64,000 bases of DNA from Autumnicola sp041679265 (GCF_041679265.1 NZ_JBGFSM010000014.1:65861-129860); one strand, 5' to 3'. Counted from the first letter of the stretch, positions 52,666-61,474 are shown. Numbers and translations are program-made. Notes: generated by a model from the letters alone, not told the origin.

Positions 52666-53163
52666 ATGGCTACTGAAGGAAATAACCTGTCAGAATACGA
52701 TAAAAGTTCCATCCCAAACGCGAAAGACTTTCGGTTTGGGATTGTTGTTTCAGAGTGGAATGAGGAAATTACGGAAGGCCTGTTTAATGGTGCATTTGCC
52801 GCTTTGAAGGAGCATGGAGTTTTGGAGGAAAGGATTGTGCGTTGGGATGTTCCCGGAAGCTTTGAGCTTATTTATGGCTGTAAAAAGATGCAGCAGAGCT
52901 ATGACATGCTGGACGCTGTGATCGCTATTGGCAGTGTAATCCAGGGCGAAACTAAACACTTCGATTTTGTTTGCGAAGGAGTCACACAGGGAATAAAGGA
53001 CCTGAACATCCAAAGCGATATTCCCATAATTTTTTGTGTGTTAACAGATCAAAATAAACAACAGGCGATTGATCGCTCCGGAGGTAAACACGGAAATAAA
53101 GGTACCGAGGCTGCCATTGCGGCCATAAAAATGGCCCGGCTGCGCAAAGATGCCAGGTTTTAG
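52666..53163 (+). CDS. ribH: 6,7-dimethyl-8-ribityllumazine synthase
   Basis: 165 residues. The lumazine synthase core is clear: FGIVVSEWNEEI (strand with the substrate Trp), VPGSFELIYGCKKM, AIGSVIQGETKHFDFVCEGVTQG (in parts) and KHGNKGTEAAIAAIKMA near the end. It condenses butanone phosphate with the ribitylaminopyrimidine in riboflavin synthesis. It follows the TPR gene at 6 bases. No other rib gene is close. Confidence 0.96.
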   Translation: MATEGNNLSEYDKSSIPNAKDFRFGIVVSEWNEEITEGLFNGAFAALKEHGVLEERIVRWDVPGSFELIYGCKKMQQSYDMLDAVIAIGSVIQGETKHFDFVCEGVTQGIKDLNIQSDIPIIFCVLTDQNKQQAIDRSGGKHGNKGTEAAIAAIKMARLRKDARF

Positions 53164-53177
53164 GCAGAAAAGAAGGA

Positions 53178-53220
53178 CGAAGTAAGAAGTAGGGGATTAG
53201 AAGTACGAAGTTGGAAGTGA
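53178..53220 (+). repeat. Degenerate GAAGTRN heptamer tract
   Basis: GAAGTAC, GAAGTTG and GAAGTGA are consecutive 7-base units at 53200-53220, with related GAAGTA/AGAAGTA units upstream from 53178. Confidence 0.65.
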
Positions 53221-53285
53221 ATTAATGTTAAAGTTTAAAAGCCTGGTTAGGTATGGCTTCCCAGGGTTAAAGTTTTTAAATTTTT

Positions 53286-53362
53286 ACAACAGACAACAGA
53301 CAACAGACAACAGACAACAGACAACAGACAACAGACAACAGACAACAGGCAACAGACAAGAG
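53286..53362 (+). repeat. Heptamer array ACAACAG x9 plus two variants
   Basis: Nine perfect units (53286-53348), then GCAACAG and ACAAGAG. On the minus strand it reads CTGTTGT. Unlike other arrays it carries no stop codon, so frames run through it. Confidence 0.92.
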
Positions 53363-53446
53363 ATAACCCTTCAGCCTTTAACTTTGAACTTTAAACACTT
53401 CAGGAAGCGGCATCATTATTGTTATTTATAATTTGCTTATACAGGC

Positions 53447-53478
53447 TTCGGAATTTAGGAGCTTTTTGAGTAAATTTG
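53447..53478 (+). promoter_or_regulatory. Promoter of the mutL operon
   Basis: -7 box TAAATTTG (53471-53478), an exact TAnnTTTG, with TTCG of a -33 element at 53447-53450, 20 bases away. It decides the start of the next gene. Confidence 0.5.
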
Positions 53479-53501
53479 AAGTACCACTAAAATCCCACAT
53501 T

Positions 53502-53795
53502 TTGAGAGTCAGTTTTTTAAAAAGTAAGAAAAATGCCCGTTATAATTATACTCCGCGTTATTATAAAGGTAAAGATGCGGGCAATATTTACAGTTTTGAT
53601 TCCAAATTCAATAAATATAAAGAGGCCACCAACGCTATAGATTTTGGATCCCAGTGGTCTGAAGTTCGTAAATCCAGCCGTACAAGGGGGAACAGGGAGA
53701 TCAATAAAAGAGTGGTTTATATCATTTTAATACTTCTGTTCATTTTCCTTTGGATTATAGACTTTGATTTATCCATCTTCTCGAATGCTCGATAA
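53502..53795 (+). CDS. Small single-helix membrane protein, unknown (upstream of mutL)
   Basis: 97 residues if begun at TTG 53502; an ATG at 53433 is in frame but lies before the promoter box, so the TTG is preferred. Sequence: basic start (LKSKKNARYNYTPRYYKG), central soluble part, then a hydrophobic tail VVYIILILLFIFLWIIDFDL that makes one membrane helix. Similar small proteins precede mutL in other Flavobacteriaceae from memory; I know no function. The stop TAA abuts the mutL ATG. Confidence 0.7.
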   Translation: MRVSFLKSKKNARYNYTPRYYKGKDAGNIYSFDSKFNKYKEATNAIDFGSQWSEVRKSSRTRGNREINKRVVYIILILLFIFLWIIDFDLSIFSNAR

Positions 53796-55646
53796 ATGAG
53801 TGATGTTATTCAACTATTACCAGATCACGTTGCCAACCAGATCGCTGCGGGAGAAGTGGTCCAGCGGCCTGCCTCTGTGATTAAGGAATTACTTGAAAAT
53901 GCCATAGATGCAGAAGCTGCACACATCCAGGTGGTAATAAAAGATGCCGGGAAAACGCTTATCCAGGTGGTAGATGACGGGAAAGGCATGAGTCTTACCG
54001 ATGCCAGGATGAGTTTTGAACGCCATGCGACTTCCAAAATTAAAACCGCTGAAGATCTCTTCAGCTTAAAAACAAAAGGATTTAGAGGAGAAGCTTTGGC
54101 GTCTATCGCAGCTATTGCACATGTTGAACTTAAAACTAAGCCCGAAGAAGAAGAGGTGGGCACCTGTATTAAAATTGAAGGCAGTTCCATTAGTTCGCAG
54201 GAACCCTGTGTGACTCCAAAGGGAACTTCTTTATGCGTTAAAAATCTTTTTTACAATATTCCCGCCCGTCGTAATTTCCTGAAGTCTAATAATGTGGAAA
54301 CCCGGCATATAATAGATGAATTTCAACGAGTGGCTCTGGCGCATCCGCATATTAATTTTTCGCTGCACCACAACGGCAGCGAGCTATTTCAATTGCCGCA
54401 AACCAACTACAGGCAGAGGATCACTAATATTTTTGGCGGCAAAACCAATGAAAAACTGGTGCCGGTAAATGAAGATACCGAAATTGTGAAAATTTCGGGT
54501 TTTGTGGGAAAACCTGAATTTGCTAAAAGAAGCAGGGGAGAGCAGTTTTTCTTTGTGAACGACAGGTTTATTAAAAGCCCTTATTTAAATCATGCCGTTT
54601 CGGCGGCTTTTGAAGGCTTGCTTAAAGAAAAAACTTATCCTAGTTATTTTCTTTACCTGCAGGTAGATCCAAAGAGCATTGATATTAATATTCATCCTAC
54701 CAAGACCGAAATAAAATTTGATGATGAACATGCGCTTTATGCCATGTTGCGAAGTGCCATAAAACATAGTTTAGGCCAGTATAATGTGGCTCCGGTACTG
54801 GATTTTGACAGAGATTCCGGGCTGGATACTCCATATAATTATAAGGATAAAGGTGCTGAAGTTCCTAAAGTGGAAGTAGACCGTGATTTTAATCCCTTTA
54901 AAAATGAAAGCAGTGGTTCTAATTACCGGCCCGGGAATTCATTTAGGAAAGAAAGCAATGCCGGTTGGGAGAGCCTCTATGCAGGAACTTCTACGGAAGT
55001 TGAATCTGCTGTAGCAGGCGGCCATATGGAATTTGAAAGTGAAGAGGTATCGGGTAGTTTATTTGATGCTTCTGAAGAGAAACCTGAAAATACCACCTTC
55101 CAGCTTCATAAAAAATATATTGTAAGTACCCTTAAAAGCGGTATTCTGGTTATTGATCAAAACCGGGCGCACAGCAGGATACTTTATGAAGAATTACTTA
55201 AAAATATAACCATTTCAGCCGCGGTGAGTCAGCAATTATTATTTCCTTTGAAGCTTCAGTTTAACACACATGAAGTAGGAATGCTGGAGCAAATAAGAGA
55301 ATCCCTGGAACAAACCGGCTTTGTTTTTTCAGAAATAGCAAAAGAGGCAGTAGAAATTACCGGGATCCCTACGCTTATTTCTGAAAGTGAAGTAGAAATG
55401 TTGCTGGAACAACTGCTGTCTGATCTGGAAAATGATGTTCCCGATAATGGTTTCTCACAAACAGATTTGCTTGCTAAATCTATGGCCAAAAGCATGTCTG
55501 TAAAATCGGGTACTGTTTTGAACGGAAGTGAACAACAACATATTGTTAACCGGCTTTTTGCCTGTAAAGAACCTGGACTTACACCTTTTAATAAATCTAT
55601 ATTTATTACGCTAACGGTGGACGAATTGGAGAAAAAATTTACATAA
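53796..55646 (+). CDS. mutL: DNA mismatch repair protein MutL
   Basis: 616 residues. The N-terminal GHKL ATPase has ELLENAIDA, DDGKGM, RHATSKI and GFRGEALASI. The linker (about 345-440) is polar. In the C-terminal dimer domain the endonuclease motif DQHAxxExxxxE appears as DQNRAHSRILYE, and the ACR and CPHGRP elements are also altered (SVKSG; TPFNKS). So the nicking activity may be missing. Overlaps nothing but abuts genes both sides: first ATG directly follows the previous TAA, and its stop is followed at once by the first rhomboid ATG. Confidence 0.95.
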   Translation: MSDVIQLLPDHVANQIAAGEVVQRPASVIKELLENAIDAEAAHIQVVIKDAGKTLIQVVDDGKGMSLTDARMSFERHATSKIKTAEDLFSLKTKGFRGEALASIAAIAHVELKTKPEEEEVGTCIKIEGSSISSQEPCVTPKGTSLCVKNLFYNIPARRNFLKSNNVETRHIIDEFQRVALAHPHINFSLHHNGSELFQLPQTNYRQRITNIFGGKTNEKLVPVNEDTEIVKISGFVGKPEFAKRSRGEQFFFVNDRFIKSPYLNHAVSAAFEGLLKEKTYPSYFLYLQVDPKSIDINIHPTKTEIKFDDEHALYAMLRSAIKHSLGQYNVAPVLDFDRDSGLDTPYNYKDKGAEVPKVEVDRDFNPFKNESSGSNYRPGNSFRKESNAGWESLYAGTSTEVESAVAGGHMEFESEEVSGSLFDASEEKPENTTFQLHKKYIVSTLKSGILVIDQNRAHSRILYEELLKNITISAAVSQQLLFPLKLQFNTHEVGMLEQIRESLEQTGFVFSEIAKEAVEITGIPTLISESEVEMLLEQLLSDLENDVPDNGFSQTDLLAKSMAKSMSVKSGTVLNGSEQQHIVNRLFACKEPGLTPFNKSIFITLTVDELEKKFT

Positions 55647-56399
55647 ATGGGAAGAATTACCGAAACCGTAAAAGTTTTATTGATTGTTAATATTCTGTTT
55701 TTTGTTGGCAGTCAGTTTTTAGGGGATTATGCTTACCAGTTATTTGCCCTTTGGTTTCCTAAAAATGACAATTTTTATTTCTGGCAGCTAATCACACATA
55801 TGTTCATGCATGGCAATCTTATGCATATTTTCTTTAATATGTTTGCCCTGTACATATTTGGAAGCCTTCTGGAGCAATCTATTGGGCAGCCGCGGTTTCT
55901 TTTTTTATATTTCTCTGCGGGACTAGGCGCTGCAGGTTTGCAAATCCTTTTCAGCTACATTAGCTTTAATTCGGCTTACCAGTCTTATCTGGATGCGGGT
56001 TTTAACCCGAATGAAATTCAGGGTTTTTTAAATGAGGTGGTCGCTTCGGGCAGATATAATTTTTATAACAATGTTCCCCAGGATGCCACAGAAGCGCTTA
56101 TAAACAGCTATGTGACTCCTATGGTGGGAGCTTCCGGGGCGGTATTTGGAGTAATGGCTGCTATTGCTCTTATTTATCCTAACCTACCGCTTTATCTTAT
56201 GTTTATCCCCATTCCAATTAAAGCTAAATATTTTATTGGAGGATATTTTCTTATTAACGTATATTCGGCTATCACCGGGGCAAATATACTAGGCCCTTCC
56301 AATACGGCTTACTGGGCTCATATAGGTGGTGCGATAATTGGTTTTATAATGATGTGGTACTGGAAAAAGAATCAGTTTAACCAAAACAGGTGGTATTAG
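55647..56399 (+). CDS. Rhomboid intramembrane serine protease, copy 1
   Basis: 250 residues with six membrane helices. HMFMHGNLMHIFFNMFALYIFG (partly, about 51-72) is the typical L1/TM2 start; catalytic Ser in VGASGAVFG (S163) and His in AHIGGAIIG (H225). It cleaves membrane-spanning proteins within the bilayer. An insert of about 40 residues (SAYQSYLDAGFNP...YVTP) between TM3 and TM4 is longer than in E. coli GlpG. It abuts mutL and the second rhomboid. Confidence 0.93.
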   Translation: MGRITETVKVLLIVNILFFVGSQFLGDYAYQLFALWFPKNDNFYFWQLITHMFMHGNLMHIFFNMFALYIFGSLLEQSIGQPRFLFLYFSAGLGAAGLQILFSYISFNSAYQSYLDAGFNPNEIQGFLNEVVASGRYNFYNNVPQDATEALINSYVTPMVGASGAVFGVMAAIALIYPNLPLYLMFIPIPIKAKYFIGGYFLINVYSAITGANILGPSNTAYWAHIGGAIIGFIMMWYWKKNQFNQNRWY

Positions 56400-57323
56400 A
56401 TGCGAACATCAGACAGATTACGGTATAAGATTCAAACCGCCACGGTTACAGAAAAGCTTATTGCTATAAATGTTATCGTGTTTGTGTTGTTTTTTCTTTT
56501 CCGTACTGTGGCCTATTTATTTCAGGCGCCTTCTAATTTCCTGCTAGAGTGGTTTGTATTTCCAAAAGAATTAGGCGAATTTATCCTAAAACCCTGGTCT
56601 ATTATTACTTATTCTTTCCTGCATGGCGGGATCTGGCATATTTTGGGTAATATGCTTATACTTTACTATGCAGGCATTTATTTTTTAAACTACTTTTCCC
56701 CCAGGCGCTTGCTTAATTATTATTTCCTTGGAGTAATTGTGGGAGCGCTGGTGTATATGCTTAGTTACAATCTTTTTCCGGCTTTTAAAGGTATGGGCCG
56801 TTCTTATCTCATGGGTGCCTCGGCAGGAGTAATGGCTGTGGTTATTGGAATTGCCACTTATATTCCTAATATGCGGGTACGCCTGCTTATTCTGGGAAGT
56901 ATAAAATTCTGGTGGATTGCTGCTTTTCTTGTAGCTGTAGATGTGATCCAGATTCCCATGGGAAATGCCGGAGGGCATCTGGCGCATATAGGCGGTGCTG
57001 GGTTGGGCTATCTTTATACCACCCAATTGCAACGAGGTCATGATATTGGAAGCTGGTTCGAAAAGCTGGTAGATGGTATTGCGGGACTTTTTAAACCGCG
57101 CGAAAGAAAGGCTAAAATGAAAACTGTTCATCGTGACCGCAGTAATCAGTCGGCTACCCGTAAAACTTCTTCCGCTGCCGGGAGAAGTGTGAACCGAAGC
57201 ATGAACAAAGATGAAAAGCAGAAGAAAATTGATGCCATTCTTGATAAAATCAGCAAAAGCGGGTACGACAGTTTGAATAAAGCAGAAAAGGATTTTCTTT
57301 TCCAGGCAGGTAAAGATGATTAA
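56400..57323 (+). CDS. Rhomboid protease, copy 2, with DUF6576-type C-terminal tail
   Basis: 307 residues. Membrane core with YSFLHGGIWHILGNMLILYY (71-90), catalytic Ser in MGASAGVMA (S141) and His in HLAHIGGAGLG (H196). After residue 215 there is a basic soluble tail that ends with DAILDKISKSGYDSLNKAEK, the small C-terminal domain seen in Bacteroidota rhomboids. It differs from copy 1 in lacking the long loop and adding the tail. The stop abuts the next gene's start. Confidence 0.92.
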   Translation: MRTSDRLRYKIQTATVTEKLIAINVIVFVLFFLFRTVAYLFQAPSNFLLEWFVFPKELGEFILKPWSIITYSFLHGGIWHILGNMLILYYAGIYFLNYFSPRRLLNYYFLGVIVGALVYMLSYNLFPAFKGMGRSYLMGASAGVMAVVIGIATYIPNMRVRLLILGSIKFWWIAAFLVAVDVIQIPMGNAGGHLAHIGGAGLGYLYTTQLQRGHDIGSWFEKLVDGIAGLFKPRERKAKMKTVHRDRSNQSATRKTSSAAGRSVNRSMNKDEKQKKIDAILDKISKSGYDSLNKAEKDFLFQAGKDD

Positions 57324-58376
57324 ATGAAGAATCTAAACTGGTTTGATAAATTCCTCTTTTTGCTGAACTCGTTTCTTGCGGCTGCTTTGTTATTTTCTTA
57401 CCTGCTGCCTTTTATCCCTCCTTTAAAGTTTGCTCTGCTTTCGGTTTTGAGCCTGGGAGTGCCGCTTCTTATCCTCGTAAACATAGGGTTTCTACTCTAC
57501 TGGATTCTTCGGCTGAAAAAGCAGTTTCTTTTGCCTTTAATAGTGCTGCTGCTGGGGTTTAACCATGTAACCTCAATCTATGAAATCAATTCTTCAGAAG
57601 AAGAGATAACCGCTTCAGAAGATACCATTAGGGTGCTTAGCTATAACGTGCGGCATTTTAGCCAGTATTTAAGCACAAAGGAACAAAGGGAAAAGGTGCC
57701 AAAACAAATTACCGCTTTTATTAATGAGCAGCATCCCGATATTGTTTCCATGCAGGAGTATTACAAAGGGGAGGTAAACGTGGCCAGCCAGTTTCCTTAT
57801 AAATTTATTAAGTTGAAAAGCAAAGATGCCGAATTTGGCCTTGCTATATTTTCAAAATATCCCATAATAAATACCTACTCCCTGGATTTTGATTCCAAAA
57901 GTAATAATAACGGGGTTTATGCAGATGTGGTGGTAGGCAGAGACACACTGCGGGTGATTAACGTGCACCTGCAATCCTTTAGTGAAAAGCCCGATCTTGG
58001 CAATATTGAGCAGGAGAGTTCTAAAAGAGTCTGGTTGGGAATGGGACAGACGTTTGCCATACAGCAGATGCAGGTAGAAAAAGTCCTGGAAGTTATTCGC
58101 AATACTCCTTATAAAGTGGTGGTTATGGGCGATTTTAATAATACTGCCTATTCCTACATCTACAGGGAATTACGCTCCAGCGGTTTTGGCCTTAATGACG
58201 CCTATAAAGAAGCCGGGAATGGTTTTGGCAGAAGCTTTGACTTCGATTACTTCCCGCTTCGTATTGATTTTATCCTGCCCGATGAAACCATAGAGGTAGA
58301 ATCTTTTGAAACCATGGAAGTGTTTTATTCAGATCATTTTCCAATTAAAGCTACTCTGGATCTTTCTCCGGATTAG
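57324..58376 (+). CDS. Membrane-anchored endonuclease/exonuclease/phosphatase (EEP) protein
   Basis: 350 residues. Two or three N-terminal membrane segments (about 12-32, 36-58, 70-82), then the EEP nuclease fold: VLSYNVRHFSQYL, DIVSMQEYY (catalytic Glu), VVVMGDFNNTAYSYIY and YSDHFPIKATL (catalytic His). It sits in the outer compartment, so it may act on extracellular nucleic acid or on phospholipids. It closes a tight plus-strand run from 53.5 kb. A heptamer tract starts right after the stop. Confidence 0.9.
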   Translation: MKNLNWFDKFLFLLNSFLAAALLFSYLLPFIPPLKFALLSVLSLGVPLLILVNIGFLLYWILRLKKQFLLPLIVLLLGFNHVTSIYEINSSEEEITASEDTIRVLSYNVRHFSQYLSTKEQREKVPKQITAFINEQHPDIVSMQEYYKGEVNVASQFPYKFIKLKSKDAEFGLAIFSKYPIINTYSLDFDSKSNNNGVYADVVVGRDTLRVINVHLQSFSEKPDLGNIEQESSKRVWLGMGQTFAIQQMQVEKVLEVIRNTPYKVVVMGDFNNTAYSYIYRELRSSGFGLNDAYKEAGNGFGRSFDFDYFPLRIDFILPDETIEVESFETMEVFYSDHFPIKATLDLSPD

Positions 58377-58404
58377 AGTGAATAGTGAATAGTGAATAGT
58401 GAAA
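58377..58404 (+). repeat. Heptamer tract AGTGAAT x3 + AGTGAAA
   Basis: Four 7-base units starting at the base after the stop codon of the EEP gene (TAG 58374-58376), followed by AGTGG. Confidence 0.8.
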
Positions 58405-58483
58405 AGTGGTAATTGTATAAAAAGCTCCCATCCTTTTTTAAGAAGGGGGGTGTAGGCCGGTGCGGTTGTTTTGAAGTACAAAA

Positions 58484-59125
58484 TCAGAGCTCAGAATATT
58501 CCGTTTTAAGATATTCCATGCTGTTGGGGCCCTCGTTAAAAAGCAGGTCTAAAATAGACAAATCTGGTATAAAACCATGTTTGGGTTCAAAAACCTGCGC
58601 GTATCTTTTATTTCTGAATTGTTCTTTTGATTTTGCATCCACCAGATAACGGTAATCTTCTAAAGCCTGTGGCTTTAAAATGTATTCTGAAGTTTTGCTG
58701 AAGGAAATATCTACCTGGAGACAGTCCAAAACAAATTGCATACAGGAGTAATTGAACTCCATTAAAAGATCATATTTTTTATGGTAGAGCGGGTAAAGCT
58801 CGTCTTCGTAAAATTCAAAAAAAGGAGAGGTTTGGTAGGAAGCTTTTAAGGCCCGCCAATGTTGTTTCTGCCATTCAAATTCATTTTCTATAAGCACCTG
58901 CTTATAGCTCTGATGGCCCTTATTGGAAATTCCCAGGGCAGAACTATGTTTTACGGGAATATTAAGCAGTAACCTGCCATTGGCATCATAAATATACATC
59001 CTGTTGCGGTAGGTTTGTTTCTGATAATGATCTTCATTTTCAAAAACTACTTTTTTCGCATTTACCAGTTGAACATAATAAGAAACTGGTCCAAAATAAA
59101 CAGGATGTAAAAGAATACTCCTCAT
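58484..59125 (-). CDS. WbqC family protein
   Basis: 213 residues of the WbqC-like family (LHPVYFGPVSYYVQLVNA at the start, YRNRMYIYDANGRLLLNIPV, QHWRALKASYQTSPFFEFY). Some members lie in surface-polysaccharide clusters, but the activity is unknown. It follows lepB after 6 bases and is last in the par operon run. Confidence 0.88.
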   Translation of the reverse strand: MRSILLHPVYFGPVSYYVQLVNAKKVVFENEDHYQKQTYRNRMYIYDANGRLLLNIPVKHSSALGISNKGHQSYKQVLIENEFEWQKQHWRALKASYQTSPFFEFYEDELYPLYHKKYDLLMEFNYSCMQFVLDCLQVDISFSKTSEYILKPQALEDYRYLVDAKSKEQFRNKRYAQVFEPKHGFIPDLSILDLLFNEGPNSMEYLKTEYSEL

Positions 59126-59131
59126 GTGAGT

Positions 59132-60703
59132 TTAAGAATTTCTTCTTTTTTTGAAATAACTGAAGGCGATAAGCACCACCACAATCATCAAGGCATAGGG
59201 AAGATAAGAAACAGGCGTGCCCTGTCCTCTTACCGTTGTAAAAACCCGCTCCCATCGAATTTTGTTCATAATACCCTGCGCATTGGAATCCCAGCTGAAC
59301 CAGATAAATACAGGTTTTCCCACCACATGATTTTCAGGGACAAAGCCCCAGAAACGACTGTCCTCGCTATTGTTGCGGTTATCCCCCATCATCCAGTAAT
59401 AATTCTGTTTAAAGGTGTAGGAATCAATTGTTTTACCATTCAGCAAAACCTGGTTTCCGTTAAAGCTTATTTCATTGTTTACACCAAGTTCACTGCCTTC
59501 ATAAGTTTCAATAATCCTGCGGTAAAAGGGCAAAGACTGCTGATCTATAGGAACAGTTACACCTTCCTTCGGAATATAAACAGGTCCAAAATTATCGGCG
59601 TTCCAGTTTACCTTGTTGTTATTGGGGAAAATATTCGAAAGTTTTATTCCTGCAGAATCTATTTTCCTCTGGATAGAAGCCACATTTGGGTTGTTTTTCA
59701 ACCTCTGGTAAGCTTCTTCTGTTAAGGATTGTATAAAGAATTCGTTAGTATTGGGATTATAACCGTAACCATCTGTAATTCCCAGATCCTGCACCATGTA
59801 TTGCGGACTAAATCCCTGGCCTTTTGTGGTTCCGTAATAGGTGTACTGTACTTTAGCCCGAACGGGAAGTGCTAATGGTTCCCCATTAATTTGAACTTTT
59901 CCGTCTACTATGCTAAGGGAATCCCCGGGAACTCCTACCGCACGCTTTACATAATTAGACTTTTTGTCTATTGGCTTGTAATAATACTTGCCATCTCCCC
60001 ATTGCTGAAAAGCATTCACGGTATCTACCGGCCAGTTAAAAACCACAATATCGTTGCGCTCAATTTTTTCAAATCCAGGGAAACGCATGTAAGGAATCTG
60101 CGGCTTGGTGAGGTAAGATTTTATCCCCAGGAAAGGAATGGTATCATGAACCATGGGGAAAGCAACGGCAGTCATTGGAACTCTTGCACCGTAATGGAAT
60201 TTACTCACAAAAAGAAAATCTCCCACCAGTAAAGTTTTTTCCAAAGAAGAAGTAGGGATAGTGAAGGGTTGCATGATATAGGTATGGACTATGGTAGCCG
60301 CAATAACCGCGAAAAGAATGGAACTAATCCACTCACCGGCTTCTGTGCGCGGCTTAAGGCTTCGGTCTTCAATATACGTTACGTCCAGCGCGTAGTTCAC
60401 ATAATAGATATAAAATCCTAATGTTAAGATGGCCAGCCATGTATCTGCCGTGGAATGCCTGCCAAAACTCCTGATGGTTTCCACCCAGATTACCGGGAAC
60501 ATGATGAGGTTTACAATAGGAATAAAAAGAAGGATTACCCACCACCAGGGGCGGTTAATAATCTTCATAAGGATCACTGCATTATACACCGGGACAAGCG
60601 CTTCCCAGGCTTTTCTTCCGGCTTTTTGATAGAGCTTCCAGGTTCCCAGGAAATGAATTACCTGGATAGCCAGGAAAAACAGAAACCATTCTGTAAATGT
60701 CAT
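59132..60703 (-). CDS. lepB: Signal peptidase I, extended Bacteroidota type
   Basis: 523 residues, about 200 more than E. coli LepB. An N-terminal membrane domain (about 1-110, with DUF5684-like PWWWVILLFIPIVNLIMFPVIW) precedes the peptidase. Catalytic Ser 153 lies in IPTSSLEKTLLVGDFL (the usual Met is Leu) and the general-base Lys 253 in NYVKRAVGVPGDS; GDNRNNSEDSRFWGFVP is box E. A roughly 90-residue insert separates boxes D and E. It removes signal peptides from exported proteins at the inner membrane. The frame ends with a C-terminal membrane segment (LPYALMIVVVLIAFSYF). Confidence 0.95.
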   Translation of the reverse strand: MTFTEWFLFFLAIQVIHFLGTWKLYQKAGRKAWEALVPVYNAVILMKIINRPWWWVILLFIPIVNLIMFPVIWVETIRSFGRHSTADTWLAILTLGFYIYYVNYALDVTYIEDRSLKPRTEAGEWISSILFAVIAATIVHTYIMQPFTIPTSSLEKTLLVGDFLFVSKFHYGARVPMTAVAFPMVHDTIPFLGIKSYLTKPQIPYMRFPGFEKIERNDIVVFNWPVDTVNAFQQWGDGKYYYKPIDKKSNYVKRAVGVPGDSLSIVDGKVQINGEPLALPVRAKVQYTYYGTTKGQGFSPQYMVQDLGITDGYGYNPNTNEFFIQSLTEEAYQRLKNNPNVASIQRKIDSAGIKLSNIFPNNNKVNWNADNFGPVYIPKEGVTVPIDQQSLPFYRRIIETYEGSELGVNNEISFNGNQVLLNGKTIDSYTFKQNYYWMMGDNRNNSEDSRFWGFVPENHVVGKPVFIWFSWDSNAQGIMNKIRWERVFTTVRGQGTPVSYLPYALMIVVVLIAFSYFKKRRNS

Positions 60704-60757
60704 AATTATAGTATTTGCTGTTATAGGTAAAGCAAAAGGCCATTTTGTTACTCCAAA

Positions 60758-61474
60758 TTACTCAAAAAGACTGGAGAGTACATTTTTCATGGTGTAGACG
60801 CCCTTTTTATCTTGCAGCCATTCTGCGGCAATTACCGCGCCAAGGGCAAATCCCTGCCGGTTGTGTGCCATATGCATTATTTCAATAGTATCTATAGTAG
60901 ATTTGTAGGATACGGTATGGGTGCCGTGCACATCGGCAATGCGTTTGGCATGTACGGGAATTTCATCTTTCTCGGCGTGGTCCAGTTGCCAGCCTTTCTT
61001 GTTAGGATTTTCTGAAATAATCTGCTGTGCCAGGCTTATAGCCGTTCCACTTGGCGCATCCAGTTTTTGTGTATGATGTATTTCTTCAATTTCTACGGAA
61101 TAGTCTTCAAGGCCTTTCATCATCTGGGCCAGTTTTTTATTCAGTTCAAAAAAAACATTTACTCCAATACTGAAGTTGGATGCATAAATAAAAGCTGCGT
61201 CTTCTTTTTTACAAATTTCAGTCGCCTTTTCATAATCGTCCAGCCAGCCTGTAGTTCCTGAAACTACTGGAATATGATTTTTAAATGCGGCGGTAATGTT
61301 CTTAAAAGCTGCTTTAGGAACACTAAAATCTATGGCAACATCAATTTCCACCTTGTTCAGGTTGTAAGTTTCAATATCTTCAGAAACGCGAAGAACAATT
61401 TCATGCCCCCGGCTGGTGGCGATTTCTTCAATCGCTTTTCCCATTTTTCCGTATCCTAAAAGTGCAATTTTCAT
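60758..61474 (-). CDS. dapB: 4-hydroxy-tetrahydrodipicolinate reductase
   Basis: 238 residues. NAD(P)-binding GYGKMGKAIEE (7-17), and the catalytic part EIHHTQKLDAPSGTA with the base His and Lys. It is shorter than E. coli DapB (273), as in other Bacteroidota. It supplies diaminopimelate for peptidoglycan and lysine. Its ATG shares one base with the upstream stop (TAATG). Confidence 0.95.
   Translation of the reverse strand: MKIALLGYGKMGKAIEEIATSRGHEIVLRVSEDIETYNLNKVEIDVAIDFSVPKAAFKNITAAFKNHIPVVSGTTGWLDDYEKATEICKKEDAAFIYASNFSIGVNVFFELNKKLAQMMKGLEDYSVEIEEIHHTQKLDAPSGTAISLAQQIISENPNKKGWQLDHAEKDEIPVHAKRIADVHGTHTVSYKSTIDTIEIMHMAHNRQGFALGAVIAAEWLQDKKGVYTMKNVLSSLFE

Larger units (their letters stand above)
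53164..53501. other. Gene-free region with two different heptamer arrays
   Basis: No convincing gene; a frame over the array (53225-53431) is a repeat artefact. Holds GAAGTAC-type heptamers (53178-53220), the ACAACAG array (53286-53355), and at its end the promoter of the next gene. Confidence 0.8.

Noticed and set aside
53225..53431. 68-codon frame across the ACAACAG array
   Set aside because: QQTTDNR repeats come from the DNA array, which happens to have no stop codons.
58425..58480. Terminator or mobile repeat between EEP and wbqC genes
   Set aside because: CCATCCTTTTTTAAGAAGG has only a weak 4-5 bp stem; it resembles a dispersed Bacteroidota repeat but one copy is not enough to call.
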